Source of the DNA: Mycolicibacterium arenosum
GTDB taxonomy: Bacteria; Actinomycetota; Actinomycetes; Mycobacteriales; Mycobacteriaceae
Assembly (NCBI RefSeq): GCF_024320865.1
Contig: NZ_JANDBD010000017.1
Location: forward strand, 1 to 64,000
Direction: 5' to 3'
Length of the DNA: 64,000 bases
The position numbers and the translations under genes were made by a program. A model generated the notes under the pieces. It saw only the letters and a program-made list of their open reading frames with translations. It was not told where the DNA came from and ran no database searches. Below, one piece after another: positions 32,958-41,474 of the stretch. How positions within the stretch are numbered: the stretch's first letter is position 1; each line of letters starts with the position of its first letter.

Positions 32958-34676
32958 CTATGTCGGCTCCTCCCGCTTGTCCGCTCGCCGCGACGTGCGC
33001 CTGCGCTCGACCTCACCGAAGACCGGTTCCGTGTTCGGCACCGGTCGGTGCACCACTCGCCGAGTGTCCTCGGATTTCGACGGATCCTCGCCGCGACCGA
33101 GGCCACCCGCCATCGGCGGCGCGTACATCCCACCACCGGCGAATCCCGTTGGCCCGGTGGACGTCTGCGCGGCGATCGACGGCGTGCCGACGGACGGACT
33201 CGCGGCGCTCGCCCCACTCACGACGGGACTGGAGCTCGACACCGGGGCCGCTCCCCCACCTCCGGACGCCGCGGCGGTGCCGCCCGACCCGAAGTCGCCG
33301 ACGTCAGGCGACTCCGGTCCTCCGCTGCCACCGCCGTCACCCGTTGAAAGCGGTGCGTCCACCGGCGGTTGACCGCCACCGAGACCCGGAAGCGGGGACA
33401 GACCCGACAGCGCCGACATCGGCGACGCACCGCCCGTGAGCCCGTGGAGTCCGTTGGCCAGCTGACCGATCGCGCCGATACCGGCTCCCGTCACGGCGCC
33501 GGCGATGTTGGCGACCGTTCCCGGCGCCGTCGTCGTTCCGGTCGCCGTCGTGGCGGCGAGCGGCGGGGTGGGCCCGCTGGGCGGCGGTCCGCCCGGCCCG
33601 GCCGGCTGGGCGGAGTGGGAGGCCTGCAGTTCCTCCGGATCCGATCCATCGCCGCCGTGGTCCTCGCCGCCGTGAGCGCCCCCATCGTCGTCGGCGGCGA
33701 CGGGCGTTCGTGGTGAGGGTGCATCGGGTGAATGCGCCGGGGTGCGCGACGGACCGCCGGGACGCACGATCGCCGGTCCGGGTCGCAGCGGCGGCGGACC
33801 CTGTTTCGGATTCACCGCCGCCGCCGCGGCGAACGTCTGGTAACCGGCGACGGTCGCTTCGCGGGTCCGCGTCCACTCGGCGCCGAGCGCGACCGCGGGA
33901 GCGGCGTCGAGTCCGCCGCTGGCCCGGTAATCGGCCAGCGCGGCGTTGTACCGCCGTGTCAGATCGTCGAGTTCCTCGGGTCGTGGCGTGTCGCGGATGA
34001 CCGCGTCCGTGTGCTCGGCGACCCTCTCCGCGGCATCGGCCAGCCGCAATGCCGCCGGATGCAGCACGGACTCGAGCCAGTCGGCGTGCTCGGCGACGTT
34101 CACGGCGGCTCGTTGCCACCCGTCCTCCCAGTGGGTGTTGATGGCGCTGCCGTGTGCGCGCGTCTCATCGGCCGCCTGCTGGATGAGCGGCGCCACGGTG
34201 TCGCGCCAGTGCGCGGCGAAGGCTCGCAGGTGTCCGGTGCCGGGTCCGGCGTGCACGTGCGCGGCGATCTCCTCTGCCGACATCGACGGAGGCAGCGCGG
34301 CTGCTCCGGGATCGGTCGGGGTGAGCGGTGCAGGAGCGCCGAGCGTCTCCCCCGGAAGCGTGGGTACGGTCGGGGCGGACGCCGCGCCACCGTCGGCGAC
34401 TCGGGCGATCATCCGCGCGTTGGCGGTGTCGACGTGGCAAATCAGGTCGCTCGCGGCCACCACGGACGCGCCGCCGGTTCGCCGCAGGCCGTCGGCGTGT
34501 TGCAGCAGGGTCCACAGCCCGGATGACCACCGGTTCAACGTCTCCGCGGCTGAGACGGACACGTGGTCGGACGTCGCCGGCGGGCAGTGGGGCGGCGCGC
34601 CGGGCGAGTCGGTCGCCGTCTGCGTCAGGCCGTGGCCGGCGGTGCGCAGACCGTCGGTGTCGACCCTGGTGGACAT
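32958..34676 (-). CDS. Candidate ESX substrate, PPE/EspB-like
   Basis: 572 residues. The first ~290 are helical: CHVDTANARMIARVADGG, MSAEEIAAHVHAGPGTGHLRAFAAHWRDTVAPLIQ, INTHWEDGWQRAAVNVAEHADWLE and RRYNAALADYRASGG. The WxxGW turn within long helices recalls the WXG/PPE helical hairpin. The C-terminal half is Gly/Pro/Ser-rich and disordered, ending in a basic tail (ERRRTSRRADKREEPT). No Sec signal. With its neighbours it looks like cargo of the linked secretion genes, but export is unproven. Confidence 0.6.
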   Translation of the reverse strand: MSTRVDTDGLRTAGHGLTQTATDSPGAPPHCPPATSDHVSVSAAETLNRWSSGLWTLLQHADGLRRTGGASVVAASDLICHVDTANARMIARVADGGAASAPTVPTLPGETLGAPAPLTPTDPGAAALPPSMSAEEIAAHVHAGPGTGHLRAFAAHWRDTVAPLIQQAADETRAHGSAINTHWEDGWQRAAVNVAEHADWLESVLHPAALRLADAAERVAEHTDAVIRDTPRPEELDDLTRRYNAALADYRASGGLDAAPAVALGAEWTRTREATVAGYQTFAAAAAVNPKQGPPPLRPGPAIVRPGGPSRTPAHSPDAPSPRTPVAADDDGGAHGGEDHGGDGSDPEELQASHSAQPAGPGGPPPSGPTPPLAATTATGTTTAPGTVANIAGAVTGAGIGAIGQLANGLHGLTGGASPMSALSGLSPLPGLGGGQPPVDAPLSTGDGGGSGGPESPDVGDFGSGGTAAASGGGGAAPVSSSSPVVSGASAASPSVGTPSIAAQTSTGPTGFAGGGMYAPPMAGGLGRGEDPSKSEDTRRVVHRPVPNTEPVFGEVERRRTSRRADKREEPT

Positions 34677-34695
34677 GAATTCAGACTAAGGGCGG

Positions 34696-35013
34696 CTAGA
34701 GGTCGGCGATGCCGCGAATTCGGGCGGCGTGCTCGTCGTCGGTCTCGGTGATGATCGTGCGGGTGCCGTCGAGTCGGTCGGCGTGACCCTCGGCGTGCCG
34801 GGCGACCCGCTCGTAGGCGGCACGGCGTGCTGCGTACTCGTTCGTCTTGGCGTCGGCGTACTCGGAGTACACGTCTCCGAGCGCCGCGCGCAGCGTGTCG
34901 GCGGGCATCGCCTCGCGGGCGCCGTGTGCGCGTACCTCGACGGCGTAGTCCCGCCAAGTCGCCGCCGTTGCGGCCGCCGCATCGCTGTCGAGCGTGATCT
35001 CGGGCTCCGTCAC
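34696..35013 (-). CDS. Small helical ESX-associated protein, first gene of the locus
   Basis: 105 residues from GTG 35013 with a good ribosome-binding site (GGGAGG). Two long helices predicted (DSDAAAATAATWRDYAVEVRAHG and SEYADAKTNEYAARRAAYERVARHAEGHADRL) with the general form of EspC/DUF2580-type ESX secretion-associated proteins. It may pair with the 572-residue protein encoded 19 nt downstream. No clear YxxxD/E signal at its end. Confidence 0.6.
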   Translation of the reverse strand: MTEPEITLDSDAAAATAATWRDYAVEVRAHGAREAMPADTLRAALGDVYSEYADAKTNEYAARRAAYERVARHAEGHADRLDGTRTIITETDDEHAARIRGIADL

Positions 35014-35244
35014 AGTCCACCTCCCATTGCCTTATCCACGTTCACAAATTGCATTCGCTGCCTTATCAGTGTGGATCATTCCGCGGATGGGTGCAAGGTC
35101 CCGCCTTCGCTTCGCCTCGGCCGTACCCGGTGTCACGACGGAAAGCCGGTACGGCGAGGTACGGCTCGATGAGTCGGCACCGGGTTCCGCAACCGTCTCG
35201 GTTGCAATGAGGTCGGCGCGGTGGTCGACTCGCCGTCGCACCAC

Positions 35245-35937
35245 TCAACTGGATTCGTGCTGGGCCGTCTCGATCACGTTCTCGGCGACTTCGGTCAACG
35301 TCGTGCCCGTGTCCTGGGAGATCCTCGCCAGCAATCCGAACGCCATCACGGCGTCGACGTGGAGACGCTCCATCAGCACGCCCTTGGCCTGGTCGATCAC
35401 CTGGCGGCTCGCAATCGCGCGGTGCATCTGGTCCACGGCGCGGGCCCCGGCGATAGCGCAGGACACGTGTTGAGCCAGGATCTCCGCGTGCAGAACGGCG
35501 TCCTCGTCGAAGACGTCGGGTTCCGAGCCGTACAGGGTCAGAACTCCGAGTGAGTCGCGGTCGAGGAACAGCCGAAACATCGCCAGGCACTGGACGTTCC
35601 GCTCAACGGCGGACTGCGCGAATCGTGGCCAGCGTGTTTCCATGCGCAGGTCGGGGATGATCACGCGTCCTTGATCCACCAGAAGGTCGATGGCGGGTCC
35701 CTCGCCGAGCTCACTCTGGCGCCGGTCCAGCGCTCGCGCGACATCGTCGCTCGGGACCTCCGCTTCGACGCGCCCTTGCCGAACCGACGAGACACCCGCC
35801 CAGTAAACGCCTGGTATCAGGTCGACCGCGGCCGCGACGATTCTGCGCAGCGTCGCATCGGGATCGGGCTCGGCTCGCATCTCGATCGCCAGATTGCGTA
35901 GAACCTCGACTAATTGGAGCGAAGAACGCTCGTTCAT
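35245..35937 (-). CDS. GAF-ANTAR transcription antitermination regulator
   Basis: 230 residues. The GAF domain spans about 15-165 (LRRIVAAAVDLIPGVYWAGVSSV, SELGEGPAIDLL, LRMETRWPRFAQSAVE, MFRLFLDRDSLGVLTLYGSE). The ANTAR domain lies in the last ~55 residues (MHRAIASRQVIDQAKGVLMERLHVDAVMAFGLLARISQD) with the conserved A-KG-LM core. ANTAR proteins bind two-hairpin RNA motifs to stop termination. The target RNA is not apparent nearby. The gene is 231 nt upstream of the ESX operon on the same strand and could act on its leader, but I saw no ANTAR-type paired hairpins there. Confidence 0.85.
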   Translation of the reverse strand: MNERSSLQLVEVLRNLAIEMRAEPDPDATLRRIVAAAVDLIPGVYWAGVSSVRQGRVEAEVPSDDVARALDRRQSELGEGPAIDLLVDQGRVIIPDLRMETRWPRFAQSAVERNVQCLAMFRLFLDRDSLGVLTLYGSEPDVFDEDAVLHAEILAQHVSCAIAGARAVDQMHRAIASRQVIDQAKGVLMERLHVDAVMAFGLLARISQDTGTTLTEVAENVIETAQHESS

Positions 35938-36319
35938 CTTCGGAGCTTAGAGGATGGTCTTGGATTTTAACGTGTTCTCGTCGTACTGATCACCGGTTCA
36001 CAGCAAACGAGTTGCGGGGACAGTCGTTTCACCGTTGAGACGCTCGATCGGCGGGATGGGAGCCGTCGGCACCGGTGACCGGTCGAACGCCGGACCGCGG
36101 CAACGGAATCGGTCCACGTGTCCGCCCGGGTGTCGACTCGTTGAGCGCGGCGGCAGGGCTTTCGGGTGTGATTCATCTACCCGCCAGCCGGTCGTTTGAG
36201 TATCTAGGCGGCCGGCCGCTGCGGCGGATCTGCCCCGACTCTGTCACTACGGTTGGCCGGCGCCGAAAAGCCCTTGGGCGCAGTGAGTTCCGCATCGCGG
36301 GTGGCCTCTCGGCCAGCCG
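35938..36319. other. No supportable gene
   Basis: 382 bp between the ANTAR gene and the double-XRE gene. I saw no gene, strong repeat or clear terminator. Confidence 0.5.
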
Positions 36320-37207
36320 TCACGACGAAGCGTCGTCTCCGTCCGCGGGCTCTGCCCCGTCGTCGGGATCCGGTCCGAAGCTCTCCGTCGACGACGTCAT
36401 CCTTCGTCGCAGGTCGCTCAGGTCCCCGACGACGAGGTCGACGTACCTCATCGCGTCGTCGATGTCGGCCTCGAACTGGTCCAGGGCCGCCCTCTGGCGT
36501 TGAGCCCGCGCCCTCATGACCTTGAGTCGGTCGCGAATCGCGCTGAGCGGCACGAGCGCGGGATGCGGTGCGACGGCGGGTCCGCGGTTGATCGGGACGC
36601 CGCCCTTGAGTGCGGCGAGCGCCGAACCCGGCTCCCACATCAGGTGGGTGTCGATGCGGTCGAGCGTCTCCGACGTCGGCCGGTGGCCGGGTTGACCGAG
36701 GGTCGCGATCGTCGTTCGGCTCGGACCGCCGACCTCGGCGAAACGCGCTTTGCTCATGTTGAGTTGACGCAGACGCCGTTCGATCCAGCGACCGAGGTTC
36801 TCGTAGTCGTCCTCGGCGCCGACGTCGACGACGGGAGGATGCTGCGCGCCGGTGTTGGCCTCGCGCGCAACGGGCGCGGATCCGTATATGACGGAGTACG
36901 AGGAACCCCGCTCCCAGCCGAGCAGGTCGTCGAGCTTCTCGAGCGTGTTGCGACCGGGGACGCGGTCGTCCTTGCCGATCAGGTTGAGCGTGGACCGGGA
37001 CACGAACCCCAGCTTGCTGGCTTCGAGCTGGCTCATACCGAGCTCCCGCAGCCGTCCGTTCATGTACCTGGCCAGTCGCGCGACGTCGGGGCGTGCCTCC
37101 GTCGGGTCGATCTCGCCGGTGGACGCGGGAGACCCCTCGGCTGGAGAGCCCACGCCGTGCGGATCGCCGGTGCCGATGTCCGCGTCCCTGCGCTGCCTTG
37201 TCGCCAT
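36320..37207 (-). CDS. Protein with two XRE-type helix-turn-helix domains
   Basis: 295 residues from ATG 37207 (ATG 37246 possible). Two successive XRE units are visible: RLARYMNGRLRELGMSQLEASKLGFVSRSTLNLIG...NTLEKLDDLLGWE near residues 45-100, and LGRWIERRLRQLNMSKARFAEVGGPSRTTIATLG...ETLDRIDTHLMWE near 135-195. Then comes a coiled-coil (AIRDRLKVMRARAQRQRAALDQFEADIDD) and an acidic tail. It is probably a DNA-binding plasmid regulator. Two unlike HTHs in one chain suggest it bridges or recognises a bipartite site. Confidence 0.75.
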   Translation of the reverse strand: MATRQRRDADIGTGDPHGVGSPAEGSPASTGEIDPTEARPDVARLARYMNGRLRELGMSQLEASKLGFVSRSTLNLIGKDDRVPGRNTLEKLDDLLGWERGSSYSVIYGSAPVAREANTGAQHPPVVDVGAEDDYENLGRWIERRLRQLNMSKARFAEVGGPSRTTIATLGQPGHRPTSETLDRIDTHLMWEPGSALAALKGGVPINRGPAVAPHPALVPLSAIRDRLKVMRARAQRQRAALDQFEADIDDAMRYVDLVVGDLSDLRRRMTSSTESFGPDPDDGAEPADGDDASS

Positions 37208-37330
37208 GGTTGCCCGAGATGCTACATGCGTGGTCGGTGAACTCATAGGACACGAGCGGCACGTCGTGACCTGGAACTGTTCACAACATCGAGCAACCGG
37301 CGGTGGCCGGCCGAGGTGGTCGCGTCCCCG

Positions 37331-38284
37331 TCACCGCCGCCAGACGAACACCCTGTCGGACACCAGCGGAGCGCCGACCGGTCCCTTGACGTACGGCGCG
37401 ATCCAGGTCGGCCGACGCTGCGCCAGGCCGGCGCCACAGGCCTGTTGCCGCCAGTGTCCACCGACCCACCACCGACGGCCGAATCGCCGTGCCGCGTGTT
37501 CGACCGATTCGTCGCGAGCGGTGCGCGCCGGACGGCGCAGGTCGACGAGGGTCACCCGCGGGGTGGTCCGCGGGTCCGGGGCCGCCGGCGCGCTCGGTGG
37601 TCCCCCGATCGGGCGCTGGTCGGCGATCACCCGCGTCTCGGTGACGTTGGGCTGTCCCATCAACAGCCACGCCGCCCCCACGACGCTGATCAGGGGGTGC
37701 ACGTCCCCGACGCCGTCGGCCTCCTCGGTCCGCGGACGGTCCGGATCGACGAGCAGGGTGTAGCCGGCGGCCCACAGCGGAGTCGACACCTCGTACGGGT
37801 CCAACAGCTCGGTGTGGCCGGTGAAACGCGACGCGGGTATGAGCTGGAGTCGGCCGTCGGCGCGAGTCCACCACCACACCCCGTCCCACGGGACGTCGGT
37901 GTCACCCCCGCCCGGCCCGCTGTAGGGGACGGACCCCGCCGGCTTGGCCCAGCACAGCAGTCCGTTGGCGCAGGGAGCCGCCAGGCCGGGCGTCCACTCC
38001 GGAAGACCGGGTGCCGCGTCGACCGCGACGTCGACCATGTCCCGCGACGCCCAGTAGAGGTCGGCCGCCTGCAGCGCTTCGGATTCGGTCCGCATGACCT
38101 CGATGGCCGCCGCCAGCTCGTCGCGCAGCCGTCGTGCGCGGATTCGCTCACCGGGGCCCGCTCCGGGACGGGGCTCCAGTGCCCGCGCGTGGCGTTCGAC
38201 GGTGAGATCCAGTGCGCGGCACCACTGCCGACGGGCGTCGGGAACGCCGGTGGCCGCCCACGGGGCGCTTCGCCGCCGGCTCAC
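37331..38284 (-). CDS. Conserved actinobacterial mobile-element protein
   Basis: 317 residues from GTG 38284, whose GTGA overlaps the stop of the transposase gene upstream. It has a helical N-terminal half (RLRDELAAAIEVMRTESEALQAADLYWASRD), a central region (GVWWWTRADGRLQLIPASRF), and a C-terminal motif (RRWWVGGHWRQQACGAGLAQRRPTWIAPYVKGP). I recognise the 'GHWR...W I.PY(V)KGP' ending as common in plasmid and phage proteins of actinobacteria. Function unknown. Confidence 0.65.
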   Translation of the reverse strand: MSRRRSAPWAATGVPDARRQWCRALDLTVERHARALEPRPGAGPGERIRARRLRDELAAAIEVMRTESEALQAADLYWASRDMVDVAVDAAPGLPEWTPGLAAPCANGLLCWAKPAGSVPYSGPGGGDTDVPWDGVWWWTRADGRLQLIPASRFTGHTELLDPYEVSTPLWAAGYTLLVDPDRPRTEEADGVGDVHPLISVVGAAWLLMGQPNVTETRVIADQRPIGGPPSAPAAPDPRTTPRVTLVDLRRPARTARDESVEHAARRFGRRWWVGGHWRQQACGAGLAQRRPTWIAPYVKGPVGAPLVSDRVFVWRR

Positions 38285-39501
38285 GGCACCGCGTTCGACT
38301 CGCCCGTCGGCATCGCGTCGTCCGCCGAGCCGGGTCGCACCGCGTCGACCCGCGGAGGTGCCATCCGCGACCCCTCGCGCTCGGCGGTCAGCGCGGCGCC
38401 GAGCCTCACCACGTCCAGCCACGCCGGAAGCCGTTCCTCGATCGCCGGTATCGGCGACCGACTGTGCGGGTTGGCCTGCCGCTGAAGGTAATCCGCGCGC
38501 AGCCGGTTGAACACCAGCCGGCACAGCTTGCGCTTCAGCTTGCGAATGGCCTCCGCTCCGGAATCCCCCTCGCTGCGTCGACGGTCGTAGTACGCGCGAC
38601 CGGGTCCCCGCTTCGTGATCTGGACGACGGCGATGCGGTGAAGCGCCGTGTTGACCTGGCGGTTGCCCCACGGTGACGCGCGCATCCGGCCCGCCGTCGC
38701 ACCCGACCAGCGAGGCACGGGTGCCGCACCGCAGTAGCTGGCGAACGCGCTCTCGTCGCGGAAGCGGTCGACGTTGGCGGCCTCGCCGATCAGCTTGGCC
38801 GCGGTCAGATGGGCGCATCCCGAGATCGACAGCAGCGACGACCCGAGTTCGTCGACGCGATTGACGATTCTCAGCGTCAGCGAATCGATTCTACGACTGA
38901 GGTATTCGATGTCGTCGACCTCGTCGCGCGCCAGCTCGGCCAGCAACCCGGTGCGGGTCCGCAGGAACGCGCTGAGCGATTCGCGTCGACCGCGGTTCTC
39001 CAGTCGGGTGGGTGTCGCCAGCGACGGCTCGATCAGGTGCACGCGGAGGTACACGCGATGAATCATCGCCACCCGCTGCAGGACGAGGTCCTCGCGGCGG
39101 TCGACGAGTTGGCGCAGATCCCAGGACACCGCGTCGTGGACGGCCACGGGGAGGTCGGGATTCTGCTGGGCCGCACGCGCCACGGCCAGCGCGTCGATCG
39201 GGTCGGACTTCCCGTGGTTGCGCACCGACGCGCGGGCCCTCGCCATCAGGTGCGGCGGGACGCGCACGACCCTCCACGGGCCCGCGGCGAGCAGATCCCG
39301 TTCGAGGAGGTCGGTGACGGCCCTGTTGTCCTCGATCGCCCACTCGAGGAGACCGCCGAGACGATCGGCCGCCCACCGGATCGCCTGGGCGTGACCCTCC
39401 CGCGTCGACTGGACGGTCTTCTCGGCCACCTTGCGTCCGATGTCGTCCACCGCCACCAGGGTGTGACTGCGCTTGTGCGCGTCGACGCCGATCACGTGCA
39501 C
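38281..39501 (-). mobile_element. IS110-family transposase gene
   Basis: About 406 residues; GTG 39501 (or 39495) follows GGAGG. The N-terminal RuvC-like DEDD domain is intact: VIGVDAHKRSHTLVAVD, AIEDN and KSDPIDALAVARA. The C-terminal Transposase_20 domain has SGCAHLTAAKLIGE, the catalytic-Ser region GAAPVPRWSGATAGR, and GNRQVNTALHRIAVVQ. IS110 enzymes use a bridge RNA from the element's non-coding end; a candidate hairpin region lies upstream (39625-39651). I cannot fix the element ends, because the family lacks terminal inverted repeats and the gene's 3' end runs into the next gene. Confidence 0.9.
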
Positions 39502-39624
39502 GCTGCCTCCGACCCGCCGACCCGCCCGAGTCCGGTGGGTCACCCGGTCCGGCACTTCGTCACGCGAGCCAACCTCGGGGGTGGCACTAACTGGAACAGC
39601 CATGCGCCGGGTGAACGCCACCGG

Positions 39625-39651
39625 CACCGGCGGACGCCGGGTCCGCCGGTG
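39625..39651. other. Hairpin in the non-coding region upstream of the IS110 gene
   Basis: Arms CACCGGCGGA and TCCGCCGGTG (10 bp) with a 7-nt loop, 120 bp before the transposase start. It may be part of a bridge RNA. The rest of 39502-40268 (767 bp) holds no gene I can support, apart from the twin palindromes at 39996-40034. Confidence 0.4.
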
Positions 39652-39995
39652 TGTCCGTCTCGGTATGCGGGCACTGGGGTATCACGCCAGCCGAAGCGGC
39701 ACCAATCTCCTGGAGAGCCACGCGGACGATCGGGACGTCTTCGACGGTATCGTGACCGCGGCGGTGTCGCACGTTCTCACGCGGTGAGGTCGGGACCGTC
39801 ACGCCGGCACCGGGATCCGCCGGACCACCGCATGCCGCAGCGCTGTTCTCGGTACCGGCATCGGGCGGCGCGGCGTCGTCGCGTCGGACGCTCGGGATGT
39901 GTCGACGGCGTCGACAGCACCGTGACTCGTGTGACTGGTGTTACGGCGTGTCACCGTGGAATTCCCCCGCCGGTACGGCATTCTTCACTCTGAAC

Positions 39996-40034
39996 GACGG
40001 ATATCCGTCACCCGACGGAGGACGGATATCCGTC
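39996..40034. promoter_or_regulatory. Twin 14-bp perfect palindromes upstream of rep
   Basis: GACGGATATCCGTC occurs at 39996-40009 and again at 40021-40034, separated by 11 bp (25 bp centre to centre). Each is a perfect palindrome. They lie about 235 bp before the rep start and are candidates for Rep binding (iteron or autoregulation) or another dimeric regulator. Confidence 0.6.
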
Positions 40035-40268
40035 GGGACGCCCGATCAACCCACCGGCCGGCGTCGTACGACAACACGTCACGGCCACCGACGAGAGGAC
40101 GGTCCGCGCCGGCTTCCGCAGCGGCGCAACCCTATTCACCACCACAACTGAACGAAGCGCCGCTAACACGGCGAAACCCCCGGCCCGTAGGGCCGAGGGT
40201 CGGCCGACTCGAGTTCCCGCTCGAGCCGTGGGTGTCTTCGCGCAAAACCCTCACCAGAAGGAATCGTC

Positions 40269-41474
40269 ATGAGAGACGCATTCCACGGTAGCGCACGCCC
40301 TGCGCACGGTCTAGTTACCGCACGCCGTGACCACTCCCTCACCGCCGACGGCCCGTACCGCGGGTGTTCTCGGCAGTCGCCGCGGCGCGGCACCGCCCGT
40401 ACCGCGCCGATCTGGATCCAGCGCGCCAGCGCGCACTGCTTCGAGCGGATGCCGCGCATCGTCCTCGAACTCGAGAACCCCTGGGCCGCAGTGCCGTGCT
40501 GGAGTGGACGGGCGCGTCGCTGGGCCGAGGAGACGGTACCGGCGGCCTATCGGGAGCGCTACGACACCCACGTGCGCCCCGTCATGCCGAACAACCCGAT
40601 CAGCCTGAAGTCGCTGGTGAAGGTGGCCGAGGCCAGAGCCTCCTTCGCCGACCACCGCACCGGACGCAACTGCCGGCCCACCAACGACAGGCTGGCGACC
40701 GTCACCGGCCTCTCGGTGCGCACCGTGCAGCGGGCGTCGACGGCGCTGCGCCTGCTGGGCGTGGCCACCGAGGTGATGAGGGGGCGCCAGCGCACCCGCG
40801 TCGAGCGCTACGCCAGCTGGCGCGTCGGTGACCGTGGCCGCGGCTGGGCATCGGTGTGGGCGTTGCACGACAACCGGTTTCGGGTGCTGTCACCCCATCC
40901 CGGAGGGTCTAAAGCTGCTTACACAATCTCACCTAAGAGAGAACTCACCACCCGACCCCGGCAAGCCGGTGGTGCCGGCGCAGGGCGCCGGACCAGCCCG
41001 GACAGCCGGGCAGTCGCCCTGGCAAACAAATGGGTCCGCGACGAGCAAAGCCCACCCTGGGCGAGGCGCTTCCACACCGGGACGCCGTGGGTGCACGTCC
41101 TCGCCGGGCCGGCACAGCACGGCTGGACTCCGCGGGACGTCAACCAGCTGATCACCGATTGGATCGGGACCGGCCACTGGATGCCCGACGCCCCGCACAA
41201 GCCGATCGGTCTGCTGGGGCACATCCTCGCAGCACACGGGAACCTCGAGGAGCGACCCGCCGCCCTCGACGTCGCCCGTGAGCAGGAGGAACTCGCCGAG
41301 TCGCGGCGGCGGGTGGCCCGTCAGCTCGTCGAACGCGAGGAGGCGCATCGAGCGCGGGCGGCCGGCCGGGCCGCGCTGTCCGGGCCGGGACGCGAGGCCG
41401 TACGCCGGGCTCTGGCCGACGTCGCCGAGCGGATGCGGGTTCGCGGATCCGGCCCGGCGGGGGCGACGTCGTGA
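40269..41474 (+). CDS. Plasmid replication initiator-type protein
   Basis: 401 residues, ATG with AAGGA upstream. A winged-helix/HTH segment (TNDRLATVTGLSVRTVQRASTALRLLGVATEV, 137-168) is followed by a conserved block (RVERYASWRVGDRGRGWASVWALH). The C-terminal region has DVNQLITDWIGTGHWMPDAPHKPIGLLGHIL and a coiled coil. I recognise this layout from replication proteins of large mycobacterial plasmids; no biochemical signature such as a relaxase HUH motif is present. It overlaps the whiB-like gene by 4 nt (GTGA). Partition genes follow, supporting a plasmid maintenance cluster. Confidence 0.7.
   Translation: MRDAFHGSARPAHGLVTARRDHSLTADGPYRGCSRQSPRRGTARTAPIWIQRASAHCFERMPRIVLELENPWAAVPCWSGRARRWAEETVPAAYRERYDTHVRPVMPNNPISLKSLVKVAEARASFADHRTGRNCRPTNDRLATVTGLSVRTVQRASTALRLLGVATEVMRGRQRTRVERYASWRVGDRGRGWASVWALHDNRFRVLSPHPGGSKAAYTISPKRELTTRPRQAGGAGAGRRTSPDSRAVALANKWVRDEQSPPWARRFHTGTPWVHVLAGPAQHGWTPRDVNQLITDWIGTGHWMPDAPHKPIGLLGHILAAHGNLEERPAALDVAREQEELAESRRRVARQLVEREEAHRARAAGRAALSGPGREAVRRALADVAERMRVRGSGPAGATS

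Noticed and set aside
35038..35244. Search for ANTAR-type double hairpins in the leader between the GAF-ANTAR gene and the ESX operon
   Set aside because: No pair of short hairpins with the expected hexaloop pattern was visible.
37316..38485. 389-residue plus-strand frame opposite the mobile-element gene
   Set aside because: The minus strand encodes a protein with a recognisable conserved ending (GHWRQQ...WIAPYVKGP); the plus frame is its shadow.
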